Source: JBFIHF01 sp964411125
GTDB taxonomy: Bacteria > Myxococcota_A > Bradymonadia > Bradymonadales > Bradymonadaceae
Assembly (NCBI GenBank): GCA_964411125.1
Contig: CAYPJU010000039.1
Location: forward strand, 1-53,229
Reading direction: 5' to 3'
Length of the DNA: 53,229 nucleotides
The notes under the pieces were generated by a model that was not told the DNA's origin, searched no databases, and saw only the letters and a list, made by a program, of their open reading frames with translations. Below, in pieces: positions 24,489 to 39,122 of this stretch; the first letter of the stretch is position 1; each line of letters opens with the position of its first letter. The position numbers were made by a program, and so were the translations under genes.

Positions 24489-24689
24489 TGTCCACGATCC
24501 TTCACCAACCCTCAATTCTTGATCAAACCGCGGATCGGTTGTCTCCTCGATAGAGGTAGACAGAGAGGATCGAGGTCCGAATTCGTCGTCCCGATCCGAC
24601 GACGCTTCGGCGTGCGACACCGTGACAGCCACGCACGGCGCGATGATCCGCGGGCGCGAACGTTTAGAGAATGTCGAAGCGTTTTCGGG

Positions 24690-24698
24690 TGTTATACT
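24690..24698 (+). promoter_or_regulatory. extended -10 promoter
   Basis: TGTTATACT is a near-consensus extended -10 element (TGnTATAAT) 55 bp before the ATG at 24754, in a locally A/T-richer patch. No good -35 is present, as is common for this class. The rest of 24489-24689 shows no gene. Confidence 0.55.
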
Positions 24699-24753
24699 TG
24701 ATGTGGTGATCCGGCAGACGGCTCTTTTGCCCCCCGGTCCCGAGGTGAGAACC

Positions 24754-25113
24754 ATGAGCTACTTCATCAGCGCACCCGACGGCGTCGGAGCATTCGATCT
24801 CGACTTGTTTCGCGAGGCACTCGCGCAGTGGGAGGGTATCGACATCCGTGACGTCGACGTCCCAGGCGACGTACACGCCATGGAATGGACCGTCCCGTTG
24901 AGCCACGGCGACGTGTTCGGTGCTCTCGATCAGAGCGGCGAGGTCGTCCATCTGGACGGCTACCTGCACGACTGCGCGCTCTTCGCGCTCTGGTTGCGCA
25001 CGATCGTCCCGTCGAACGTGGAGCTCCTCTTCTACGACGAGAGCTATTCGGCGGACGTGGCCCTCGTCACGCTCACGCAGGAGAGCGACCTCGTCCGAGC
25101 GTTCGGCTCGTAA
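24754..25113 (+). CDS. conserved-looking 119-aa protein of unknown function
   Basis: The 119-aa cytoplasmic protein begins MSYFISAPDGVGAFDLDLFR and continues with VHAMEWTVPLSHGDVFGALD, VVHLDGYLHDCALFALWLR and VELLFYDESYSADVAL. The mixed alpha/beta pattern and size resemble small uncharacterised or immunity-type proteins, but I cannot assign a family. GAGG lies eight bases before the ATG, with an extended -10 promoter upstream. It is divergent from the HEAT-type membrane protein. Its TAA stop directly abuts the stop codon of the convergent oxygenase gene, with no base between. Confidence 0.75.
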   Translation: MSYFISAPDGVGAFDLDLFREALAQWEGIDIRDVDVPGDVHAMEWTVPLSHGDVFGALDQSGEVVHLDGYLHDCALFALWLRTIVPSNVELLFYDESYSADVALVTLTQESDLVRAFGS

Positions 25114-26031
25114 TCAGGCGACGCCGATGGCGCGCAGGCGCTCCTGAAGGTACTCGTCCGCGGTGCAGGGAGGATACTTCGCTCCCTCGCCGGCACATTC
25201 TTCCAGCACAGCCAACGACGCCGAAGGGCGGGGGTGGCAGAAGAACGGCATCGAGTACCGGTCCGTCGCCTCGCCCTGCGGGTTGACGACGCGGTGGGTT
25301 CTGGCGGGCAAAAAATCGTTCGTCAGACGCTGCATCATGTCCCCCGTGTCGACGATGATCTGCCCGGGGAGCGACGGGATCGGCAACCATTCGCCGTCCG
25401 TCGTCAGCAGCTCCAGCCCCGACTGCGTCGCCTCGGGGAGAAGCGTGATGAGGTTGATGTCTTCGTGCTGCGCCGCGCGCATCACCCCCGGTTCGTCGAA
25501 CCCGTCGCACACGGGGTAGTGAATGACCCGCACGATGCTGTTTCCGCCGCGAGCCATCGCCGGGATACGGTCGGCGTCCGCCCCAAGATAAAGGGAGATC
25601 GCCGAGAGGAGTTCGAGCGCCACCGACTCCATCGAATCGAAGAGTTCGAGCGCGTTCTGCTTCAGCCCGGGGACCTCGGCGGGCCAGACGTTCTCGCGCC
25701 GCCCTTCTTCGCCACCGCGTCCGAAGTGCCAGAATTCCTTGAGGTCGGGCTTTTCGCTGTCCTTCGCGTGCTCGACCCCGAAGGAAGTGTAGCCGCGCTC
25801 GCGACCACGCTCGGGGAACTCGTAACCGCGCTTGCGCTCGTCCTCCAGAGAGAAGAGCTGCTCGAAGAGCTCGTAATTCTTGTGGATCAGCGCCGAGTCG
25901 ATGCCGTGGCCTTCGACGGCGGCGAAACCGAAATTGCGGAGCGCATCGCCGAGCTGCTGCACGAACGCTTCGCGCTCGGATTCGTCTCGGAAAGCGTGGA
26001 GATTGACGACGGGGATGGTCTGCTCGAGCAC
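25114..26031 (-). CDS. isopenicillin N synthase-like 2-oxoglutarate/Fe(II) dioxygenase
   Basis: The 305-aa enzyme has the DIOX_N start (IPVVNLHAF, then EAFVQQLGDALRNFGFAAVEGHG) and a C-terminal 2OG-Fe(II) core. The iron ligands are His189 and Asp191 (QHEDINLITLLP) and His246 (ARTHRVVN); Arg258/Ser260 (RYS) is the RxS motif that binds 2-oxoglutarate or substrate carboxylate. The family includes isopenicillin N synthase, plant gibberellin oxidases and bacterial flavonoid-like oxygenases; the substrate is not predictable here. I chose GTG at 26031, with GAGG eight bases upstream. The in-frame extension to 26217 is Arg-rich, lacks a ribosome binding site and would precede the expected domain start. 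Confidence 0.9.
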   Translation of the reverse strand: MLEQTIPVVNLHAFRDESEREAFVQQLGDALRNFGFAAVEGHGIDSALIHKNYELFEQLFSLEDERKRGYEFPERGRERGYTSFGVEHAKDSEKPDLKEFWHFGRGGEEGRRENVWPAEVPGLKQNALELFDSMESVALELLSAISLYLGADADRIPAMARGGNSIVRVIHYPVCDGFDEPGVMRAAQHEDINLITLLPEATQSGLELLTTDGEWLPIPSLPGQIIVDTGDMMQRLTNDFLPARTHRVVNPQGEATDRYSMPFFCHPRPSASLAVLEECAGEGAKYPPCTADEYLQERLRAIGVA

Positions 26032-26261
26032 TGCGAATACCTCGCGCGAGTTGCGAACAAGGTACCGGGACGGGCGACGAAAGCAACTCTCGCGGGACCC
26101 GCGCCGCCTGTTCCCCGTTGCGTCACGCCCGCCACCGGTGCGGGTCAGGCGGATGAAACGCCGCCGGTTGTCGCCGCGGTTGTCTCCAAGCGCTCCCATG
26201 TGAAACAATCCCTGCAAACGATACAGCCCAGAAAGTAGCGAACCAGACGAGCGAGGGAGCC

Positions 26262-28418
26262 GTGGACGACCCCAAACAGAAGCTCATGATGATCGCCGGG
26301 GGGGCGATCGTCTTTTGTTTCATCATCCTGCTGATCCTCGGCTATGCCGATGCGTTCAAGCACGGGCTTCTCATCATCCTCGGCTCGGCCGTGACGTTCG
26401 GCCTGCTCTACATGAAAGAGCAGTTGATTCCGGGGGAGGCACCGCAGGTGATCCAGCAGATCGTGCAGCAGCCGGCGGCGCCCGCCCCGCGCGCCGAGGC
26501 TCCTGCGGCCGCGGCCGCCGAACCTGCGGCGCAGCCCGCCGCGGCGCCGGCTCAGCGCAACATGAGCCGCATCGCGCTCGCCGGCTTGTCGCTGGCGGGG
26601 GCGAAGCTCGCCGGCGTCACGCTCGACGAGACCGACTTCACGGAGAGTGACCTTTCGGGCGCCGACCTGTCGGGGAGCTCGCTCGTGCAGGCGAACCTGA
26701 CGCGGGCGAACCTCGGAGACGCGAACCTCAAGGGCGCGAACCTTCAGGGCGCCGTGCTCTCCGACGCGAAGGCGAAGGGGATCAATCTCGACGGCGCGCG
26801 CCTTCACGACGCGACCCTCGACGGGGCGAACGTGGAGGGGGGGCAACTGCAGAACGCGACGTTCAAGCGGGCGTCGGCCGTCGGGCTCGCGGGCAACAAC
26901 GTCGACCTGAGCGGCACGAACTTCACCGAAGCGAACCTCACCGACGCGGCGCTGCCGGGGGCCCGGCTGACGAAGGCGGACCTCACCGGAGCATCGGGCA
27001 AGAACGCCCAGCTCCCGGGGGTGGACGCCTCGGGCGCCAAGGTTCGCAAGGCACGCTTCGAGAACGCCGACCTCGCCGGCGCAGTCTTCGCCGCGGCAAC
27101 GATGGACGAAGTCTCGTTTCGGTCGTGCGGCCTCAAGGAGTCGAACTTTCAGTCTGCGACGCTCCTGAGCGCGGATTTCACGGACAGCAAACTCGACGGA
27201 TCCTCGTTCGCGTCCGCCATGGCGGTCGGCGCGCGGTTCACCGGCACGACGCTGGCGCGCGCCAGCTTCGAGTCCGCATCGCTCGAGCGCGCGGACCTGA
27301 GCGGCCTCGACCTGCGGAGCACCTCGTTCCGTAAGGCGAACCTCTCGAATGCGAGCCTGCGCGAGTCGAACCTCGCCGAATGCACGCTCGGCGACGCCAA
27401 CCTGTCGGGCGCCGACCTTCGACACGCCGACATCCAGGGCGCGGACTTCCGCGGGGCGTCGATGCAGCAACTGATGCTCGAGAGCGCTCGCGGCGTGAAC
27501 GCCGTGTTCGAGGGGTGCGATCTGTCGGGTGCCGATCTGCGCAACGCCGACCTCAAAGGGGCGAAGTTCGTCGGGGCAAACCTCACGGGGGCGGACCTGC
27601 GCGGCGCGACGCTCACCGGCGCCGATCTCAGCGGCGCGAACCTGTCGAAGACGAACATCGAAGGGGCGCGCCTCGACAAGGCGAACCTCCACGACGCGAA
27701 GGTGGCCGCGGCGAACCTGCGCGGCGCGGACCTCTCCGGGACGAACGTCTACGACGTCGACTTTTCCATGGCCCGGCTCGAGAACGCGAAGATCGGCAGC
27801 GTCGAACACAACCTCCTGACCCGGTGGCCCGAAGGGATCGAGCCGTCCACGAAACCTGCCACCGGCGAAGATCCGGCGTTCCAGGCGCCGATGTTCGAGC
27901 CGTCCAAGACCGAGAAGAAAGGCGAGGGGACGGGCCTGCACGAGATCAGCGAGCTCGCGGCAGCTCACGGCGTCGCCACCGCGGAACAGAAGGCTGTCAC
28001 CGACGCGTTCGAGAAGCCTTCTCTGCGCGGGCTGAAGACCCTGTCGTCGCTCAAGAAGAGTAGTTCGATCAACATTCGTCCCCCCGCCGGGCTGAAGTCG
28101 AACAAGGACGAGGATGACGGCGACGACGTTGCGTCGACCCTGCAGGGAGTCGAGCTGCCCGTCGACGAAGAAGAGGCGCCGAGCGGGGTTCAGAAACCTT
28201 CACGAAACGTCGCCAGCACGATGGAGATCACGCCGGACGACGTCGAGATGTTGGTCGTCCCGAAGCCTCCGAAGTCGCCGGACAAAAACTCGATGACACA
28301 GGAGCTCAACCCCGACGAGCTCGAGGAAGTCGGCGACGAAGTCGCCGCAAAACCGGGGGTCGTGCCCCCACCCCCTTCGGATACCGAAGACGGAGAGGAC
28401 AAACCCGCCGAGGCATGA
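26262..28418 (+). CDS. membrane-anchored giant pentapeptide-repeat protein
   Basis: The 718-aa product starts at GTG (GAGGGAG upstream). Residues 8-49 form a two-helix membrane hairpin; 70-100 are an Ala/Pro/Gln linker. From about 101 to 512 almost every five residues follow A(D/N)LxG or close variants (SGADLSGSSLVQANLTRANL and so on), about 80 pentapeptides, enough for some 20 coils of the square beta-helix. Residues 513-718 are charged and probably disordered. Both helices are short with a tight turn, so the repeat domain should be cytoplasmic. Known pentapeptide proteins mimic DNA (MfpA, Qnr) or act as scaffolds; the size here is far above theirs. The region 26032-26261 upstream holds no gene. 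Confidence 0.92.
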   Translation: MDDPKQKLMMIAGGAIVFCFIILLILGYADAFKHGLLIILGSAVTFGLLYMKEQLIPGEAPQVIQQIVQQPAAPAPRAEAPAAAAAEPAAQPAAAPAQRNMSRIALAGLSLAGAKLAGVTLDETDFTESDLSGADLSGSSLVQANLTRANLGDANLKGANLQGAVLSDAKAKGINLDGARLHDATLDGANVEGGQLQNATFKRASAVGLAGNNVDLSGTNFTEANLTDAALPGARLTKADLTGASGKNAQLPGVDASGAKVRKARFENADLAGAVFAAATMDEVSFRSCGLKESNFQSATLLSADFTDSKLDGSSFASAMAVGARFTGTTLARASFESASLERADLSGLDLRSTSFRKANLSNASLRESNLAECTLGDANLSGADLRHADIQGADFRGASMQQLMLESARGVNAVFEGCDLSGADLRNADLKGAKFVGANLTGADLRGATLTGADLSGANLSKTNIEGARLDKANLHDAKVAAANLRGADLSGTNVYDVDFSMARLENAKIGSVEHNLLTRWPEGIEPSTKPATGEDPAFQAPMFEPSKTEKKGEGTGLHEISELAAAHGVATAEQKAVTDAFEKPSLRGLKTLSSLKKSSSINIRPPAGLKSNKDEDDGDDVASTLQGVELPVDEEEAPSGVQKPSRNVASTMEITPDDVEMLVVPKPPKSPDKNSMTQELNPDELEEVGDEVAAKPGVVPPPPSDTEDGEDKPAEA

Positions 28419-28524
28419 GCCCGGCGGCGTCCCCGCGCCTCCGTGCTCCGATCCTAGTTTTCACTTTGTCAGTGTGCTAATAGCCGCGCACGTACAGTGA
28501 ATTCAATGGACCGCGAGGTGCCCC

Positions 28525-30087
28525 GTGGCTGATGAAACCGCGCCCAAACGCGAGCAAAATGCCGTCGTTCGTTTCCTCGAACGACTCGGTGATTTCGGAA
28601 ACAAGCTGCCCGACCCGCTGACGCTGTTCGTCATCTTCTGCGGGCTCGTGATCCTGGCTTCGGTCATCTTCGCGGGTGCCGAAGCGGACGTCATCCAGCG
28701 CTCCGGGGAGATGAAGCACGAGGTGGTGAAGAGCCTCCTGACGGCCGAGGGGATCCGCTGGATGTTCCTCAACTCCGTGGATAACTTCATCAACTTCGCC
28801 CCGCTCGGGCCGGTGCTCACGGTGATGATCGGCATCGGCATCGCCGAGCAGACGGGCTTCATCTCGACCGGCCTCAAGGTGTTGGTCCGGTCGGTCCCGA
28901 ACAGCCTCATGACCGCGGCGCTCGTCTTCGGCGGCGTCATGAGCTCGATGGCAGCCGACGCGGGATACGTCGTCCTCACCCCCCTCGGCGCGCTCCTCTT
29001 CGCCGGGATGGGGCGGCATCCGCTCGCCGGCCTCGCGGCCGCGTACGCCGGCGTATCCGGTGGTTTCAGCGCCAACCTACTCATCACGGGTCTCGACCCG
29101 ATGCTCGCCAAGCTGACCGAGCAGGCGTCGCAGACGATCGACCCAGCCTACACGGTCGCGGCGACGTCGAATTGGTACTTCATGATCGTATCGACCTTCC
29201 TCATCACCGCGCTCGGCACGATCGTGACGACTCGCATCGTCGAACCGATGCTCGGCGATTGGAAGGCGGAGCCGGGCAGCGGCCTCGACAACCCCGACGC
29301 CGCGACGCCCGAGGAACGCTCGGCGTTCTGGAAGTCGATGGGCGTGGGAGCCGTCGTCACCCTCGGGATCGTCCTCCTCGCCGTGGTCCCCGGATCGCCG
29401 CTCCGAGACGAGGTCGCCGCGGGTGAGCCGGGGATCAACGCGCTCAACAGCTTCTTCCACTCCATCGAGATCTTGATCACCCTCCTCTTCGCCTTCCCGG
29501 CGGTGATGTACGGAATCTGGACCGGTCAGGTGAAGAACGACAAGGACGTCGCGAGGATGGCGGCCGCCGCGATGGCGACGATGGGCGCCTACATCGTGCT
29601 CGCCTTCGTCGCCGGACAGTTCGTCGCCTACTTCAACTGGACGTCGCTCGGCGCCGTGTCCGCGGTGAAGGGTGCCGACGTCCTCAAGGACATCGGGCTG
29701 GTCGGACCGACGCTCCTCATCGGCTTCCTGATCGTCTCGTCGATCATGAACATCTTCGTCGGGAGCGCTTCGGCGAAATGGGCTTTCATGGCGCCGATCT
29801 TCGTGCCGATGTTGATGCAGATGGGCTTCTCGCCCGAGCTCACCCAGGTGACGTACCGCGTCGGGGACTCGATCACGAACATCATCACCCCATTGATGCC
29901 GTACCTGCCGATCATCATCGTCTTCGCCCAGAAGTACGACAAGAAGGCGGGGATGGGGACGATCATCGCTGCGATGATCCCGTATTCGGTGGTGTTCGGG
30001 ATCTTCTGGACGATCGTGTTGTTGATCTGGTTCTTCACCGGCATTCCGCTGGGGCCGGGCGCCGCGACGTTCTACGCCGTACCCTGA
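28525..30087 (+). CDS. AbgT family transporter
   Basis: The 520-aa protein has about 12 hydrophobic helices and the AbgT layout (p-aminobenzoyl-glutamate transporter/antimetabolite exporter family). Seen: an N-terminal FLERLGDFGNKLPDPLTLF, the early ILASVIF helix, NFAPLGPVLTVMIGIGIAEQ, an AADAGYVVLTPLGALLFAGMGRHPLAGLAAAYAGVSGGFSAN-like region in which the conserved Ala/Gly pattern is kept, and a final GTIIAAMIPYSVVFGIFW. The family length of about 510 matches. GTG at 28525 has GAGG upstream. Known members move folate breakdown products or export sulfonamides by proton coupling. It lies 106 bp downstream of the pentapeptide gene and may have its own promoter. Confidence 0.92.
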   Translation: MADETAPKREQNAVVRFLERLGDFGNKLPDPLTLFVIFCGLVILASVIFAGAEADVIQRSGEMKHEVVKSLLTAEGIRWMFLNSVDNFINFAPLGPVLTVMIGIGIAEQTGFISTGLKVLVRSVPNSLMTAALVFGGVMSSMAADAGYVVLTPLGALLFAGMGRHPLAGLAAAYAGVSGGFSANLLITGLDPMLAKLTEQASQTIDPAYTVAATSNWYFMIVSTFLITALGTIVTTRIVEPMLGDWKAEPGSGLDNPDAATPEERSAFWKSMGVGAVVTLGIVLLAVVPGSPLRDEVAAGEPGINALNSFFHSIEILITLLFAFPAVMYGIWTGQVKNDKDVARMAAAAMATMGAYIVLAFVAGQFVAYFNWTSLGAVSAVKGADVLKDIGLVGPTLLIGFLIVSSIMNIFVGSASAKWAFMAPIFVPMLMQMGFSPELTQVTYRVGDSITNIITPLMPYLPIIIVFAQKYDKKAGMGTIIAAMIPYSVVFGIFWTIVLLIWFFTGIPLGPGAATFYAVP

Positions 30088-30259
30088 CCTCGCGGCCGGA
30101 TAGGTCGAGCTTGCCCCCGAGGTCCTGACGAAAGTTGGAATGCTTGCGAGCACCTCTCCGTTGATGCGCTGAAAAGAGGAACTTCAGTGGTCGAAATCGC
30201 GGCGCTGGCCCAGACTGCGTACTGGTCTGATGTGCTATTCCGCGCTCGGGGTGACAGCG

Positions 30260-35653
<5,394 letters not shown>

Positions 35654-35655
35654 AG

Positions 35656-38600
35656 TCAGTCGCCCCTCGAGTCAGCCTGCTCTCGCCGTCGATACATCGC
35701 CGAGAGACCCACCGGCTGGCCCTGATCGTCGGTCGCGCTGCGCAGGCTCAGCAGGAGCGAGAGTTCGTTCCCTGCAGCGTCCGTCCGGACCACCGGGACG
35801 TCCGTGAGCTCTTCGCCTTCCTTTGCCCGTTCGAGACGCGCGCGTTTTTCGGCGCGCTCTTCGTCCGGGACCAGGCGCTCGATCGGGTGGCCGATTATCT
35901 CGGTCGCAGCGTAGCCGAACAAGTCACGGGCTGCCGGGTTCCATCCAATCACGACCCCTTCGAGATCCGTCATGACGATCGCGTCTCGGGCCTCCTGCGT
36001 GACCGCCGAGAGCAGCGCATCGGAGAACCGCTGGCGTCGCCGCCGTTCGATGTTCTGGGCTGTCCCTACCAGTCGCACCGCTCTGTCCCCTTCGAAGAAG
36101 ACGTGCCCCGTCGCAGCCACCCATTGGGTCTCCTTTGTCTTGCGATTCGTGACGCGGTACTCCGCGTAGTATTCGCGAGTCCCGTTGGGATCGAACGATT
36201 TGTCCACCGCCCGCTGGGTCCTCTCCCTGTCGTCGGGATGCAACCCCTCCATGAACGCCTCGTACGTCACCGGCTCGTCCGGGTCGAGCCCCCAGAGATC
36301 ACGTACACGCTGGTCCCAGAAGATCTCGTCGGTCTGCGGGTGGTATTCGTGAAGGCCCATCCCCGCGGCCGACATCGCCACCTCGAGCCGCTGGTAGGCC
36401 TGCGTGAGCGCTGCTTCACTCTCCTTGTGCTCGGTGATGTCCACCAACACGACGACCACGCCCGAAATCGTCTGTCGCTCGGTCTGGTAAGGGTTCACCC
36501 GCCTCGAATACCAGCGGCCATCGCTCAGTCGTAACTCCACGCTCGAGCTCTCGAGCGACCGGAGGACCTCTCGGGCTTGCTCCGCGAGTCCCGACTGCAG
36601 GAGCTCCCTCGCGATGTCCCCGACGAAACTCCCCGTCTCCGAACTCCCCAGTCGCAACTGTTCTTCGGCCGCGGGCGTCATTCGCTTCACACGCAGCTCC
36701 TGGTCGAGGAAGAGCATGGGGACCCGGGCGCTCCCGAAGAAGTTCGAGAGGTCGTCGTTCGCCTCTTCCAACAGCACGAGCTTGTCGCGAAGCTGGTTGT
36801 TGACCGTGGTCAGTTCCTCGTTCAACGAACGAAGCTCTTCTCCCGAAGCTTCGAGATCTTCGTTGGCCGACAGCAGCTCTTCGTTCACCGCCATCGACTC
36901 CTCGTGCGAGGCACGCAACTCTTCGTTGGCACTCTCGAGCTCGTCGATCGCCGACCGAAGCTCGCCCCGGGTGCGGCTGAGCTCACGTTCCAACTCGTGC
37001 ACGACCTCCGCCGCCACCGCCTCGGAATCCCCGGGCGACGTGTGCGGTTCCTGCGCAGCGCTCGGGTCGTTCTCGAAGCTCTCGAACGTCACGGCGAGCG
37101 TACCGTCCTCGAGCCCGGCCGCCGGCGTGGCGCGAATCCGTACGTGGCTCCCCTCCTCGCCGAAATGCGCGATCGCTTCCACACGGTCGCGGGTGCGTCG
37201 AGCTCGCATCATCACGCTCTGCGTTCGCGTGGTGAGGTCGTCGGAGAGCAGTGCGAGGAGGTCCATGCGGAAGACGTCCCCCGCCGGAAAAGCGAGATAC
37301 GGTCGCAGGTCGCCCTGCATGTACCGGATCGAATTGTCCTCCGTGACCACCACCGTCGGAGGGAGCAGCGACTGGATCAGAGAACGCTGCAGCAGCCCTT
37401 CGTCCACCGCGGTTCGAGGCGCGGAGCGTGGCTCGGCCCACGCGAGCCGAGTACGCTTGCTTCGCCATTCCCGAACCCGAGCCGGCAAGACCGGGAGCGC
37501 CTTGGACGACGCCTTCCTTCGATACAGGCGCCACTTTCGCGACGCGGGAGCGAAGAGGTCGTCCGCCTCGATCGGGGTCTCCGACGTCCCGAGCAGCAGG
37601 TGTCCGTCCCGCTTCAGAGCGAAATGAAAAGTCCGGAAAACCTGCTCCTGGATCTCTCGCTCGAGGTAGATCAGCACGTTTCGACAGGAGATGAGGTCGA
37701 GACTGGAGAAAGGGGGGTCGCACGTCAGATCGTGATGGGCGAACGAGATCTTGTCCCGGATGAACGGCAAGACCTGAAACCGCCCCCCCTCCACCGGGAC
37801 GAAAAATCTCGCGAGCCTCTCCTTCGACACGTCGGAGAGGGCGGCTCGAGGGTAGATTCCGACGCGGGCCGTCTGAAGCGCGACGGGATTCACGTCCGTC
37901 GCAAAGATCTGAACGGGCGCAATCCGCCCGACGGCCTCCAGCTTTTCCTGAATCAAGATCGCCAGCGAAAAGGCCTCCTCCCCCGTCGCACATCCGGCGA
38001 CCCAACAACGCAGCGGTTCGTCCTTCGTCGCGTCCGCGATCAGGTCGGTCAACAGCTCCCCGGTGACATCGAATGCTTCCGGATCACGGAAGAACTCCGT
38101 CACCCCGATCAACAGGTCTTGAACGAGCGCGCGGCATTCGTCCTCGTGGGCACGCAGGTGCTCGAAGTACTGATAGACGTCGCTAGCGCCCCCCAACAAC
38201 ATCCTGCGGTAGAGTCGGCGCTCGATCGTCGGCTTCTTGTAGGAGCGAATGTCGAAGTGTGACTGGGTGTCGAGGATCGCGGCGAGTTGTGCGAACTCCC
38301 GCGGGTCGAGATAGACCTGTCCGTCGGGTCCGGGGTCGACGTCCGCATCGTTGCCGTCGGGGTCGAGCGTCTTCGTGTAGGTGACGTAGCGATGCAATGC
38401 TGCCGCCATCTCGTCCAGCTCCAAAACGAGCTCCGCCGCACCACGTTCGATCGCGTTCCGAGGCATTCCCGGCTGCGCTGCCGAGGCCGGCGTCTGAGCG
38501 ATCGTGAGCCCCCCCACGGCTTTGATCGCGCGAAGACCACGGGTCCCGTCCGTCCCGGCGCCCGACAGGACGATACCCGTAGACCGAGGCCCGTAGTGGT

Positions 38601-38964
38601 GCGCGAGCGACTCGAACAGGTAGTCCACCGTCATCCGTGGGCCTGGCTCGTCACGGTGAGGGTTTACCCGAAACTCGCCGTCGGCGACGGTCAGCTCGGT
38701 GTTCGGCTGGATCACCGAAATCTCGTTGGGCAACAAGGGCGCTCCCGCCTCGGGCAGCTTGACCTTCATGCTCGTATACGGCTCCAGCAGCTCGATCAGG
38801 AAGCTGCGGTGATGACGGTCCAGATGCTGGACCAGCACGTACGAAATGTCGGCGTCCGCCGGTAGTTGTGGCAACAGCTCCTTGAACGCTTCGAGCCCAC
38901 CGGCCGAAGCGCCGATCCCCACGACGAGCTGCGGAGCGCGAAATCCCGAGTTTCTATCGGCCAT
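35656..38964 (-). CDS. CheB-CheR-PAS fusion protein without kinase domain
   Basis: The 1102-aa protein is a paralogue of its convergent neighbour over the first half. It carries CheB (Ser20 in GASAGG, VQHLDRHH, SGAGTDG), CheR (EFFRDPEAF, GCATGEEAFS, SCRNVLIYL), and the coiled coil with SANEDLEASGEELRSLNEEL. Then come PAS domains: one after the coil, a PAS_3-like domain with VTNRKTKETQWVAATG, and a C-terminal PAS (FSDALLSAVTQEARDAIVMT) ending near residue 1080. No histidine kinase or receiver follows, so output must pass to another protein or be methyl transfer itself. The ATG at 38964 has GGAGG close upstream; a frame reaching 39015 lacks support. It is cytoplasmic. Confidence 0.92.
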   Translation of the reverse strand: MADRNSGFRAPQLVVGIGASAGGLEAFKELLPQLPADADISYVLVQHLDRHHRSFLIELLEPYTSMKVKLPEAGAPLLPNEISVIQPNTELTVADGEFRVNPHRDEPGPRMTVDYLFESLAHHYGPRSTGIVLSGAGTDGTRGLRAIKAVGGLTIAQTPASAAQPGMPRNAIERGAAELVLELDEMAAALHRYVTYTKTLDPDGNDADVDPGPDGQVYLDPREFAQLAAILDTQSHFDIRSYKKPTIERRLYRRMLLGGASDVYQYFEHLRAHEDECRALVQDLLIGVTEFFRDPEAFDVTGELLTDLIADATKDEPLRCWVAGCATGEEAFSLAILIQEKLEAVGRIAPVQIFATDVNPVALQTARVGIYPRAALSDVSKERLARFFVPVEGGRFQVLPFIRDKISFAHHDLTCDPPFSSLDLISCRNVLIYLEREIQEQVFRTFHFALKRDGHLLLGTSETPIEADDLFAPASRKWRLYRRKASSKALPVLPARVREWRSKRTRLAWAEPRSAPRTAVDEGLLQRSLIQSLLPPTVVVTEDNSIRYMQGDLRPYLAFPAGDVFRMDLLALLSDDLTTRTQSVMMRARRTRDRVEAIAHFGEEGSHVRIRATPAAGLEDGTLAVTFESFENDPSAAQEPHTSPGDSEAVAAEVVHELERELSRTRGELRSAIDELESANEELRASHEESMAVNEELLSANEDLEASGEELRSLNEELTTVNNQLRDKLVLLEEANDDLSNFFGSARVPMLFLDQELRVKRMTPAAEEQLRLGSSETGSFVGDIARELLQSGLAEQAREVLRSLESSSVELRLSDGRWYSRRVNPYQTERQTISGVVVVLVDITEHKESEAALTQAYQRLEVAMSAAGMGLHEYHPQTDEIFWDQRVRDLWGLDPDEPVTYEAFMEGLHPDDRERTQRAVDKSFDPNGTREYYAEYRVTNRKTKETQWVAATGHVFFEGDRAVRLVGTAQNIERRRRQRFSDALLSAVTQEARDAIVMTDLEGVVIGWNPAARDLFGYAATEIIGHPIERLVPDEERAEKRARLERAKEGEELTDVPVVRTDAAGNELSLLLSLRSATDDQGQPVGLSAMYRRREQADSRGD

Positions 38965-39122
38965 GTGTCCTCCGAAGGGGCGGCCAATCCTAACAGCCCC
39001 ATGGCGATGCGCCACGGTGTTTACCGCGGCGAGTTCTCGGGCTGACGTCCACCTTTGCGTGGGGCCGGAGGGCTGTGGCCGGCCCCTATCCCCCTTTGCA
39101 CTCTCCGCGTTACCATGGCCGC

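Noticed and set aside
24489..24755. N-terminal extension of the HEAT-type membrane protein
   Set aside because: It overlaps the divergent promoter and start codon, lacks a ribosome binding site, and its composition differs from the rest. The ATG at 24488 has AAGGA upstream.
26145..27968. 607-aa repetitive open frame on the minus strand
   Set aside because: Its repeats (RxVRxxEVR type) are the reverse image of the pentapeptide codons. The plus strand has the clear pentapeptide pattern, membrane hairpin and ribosome binding site.
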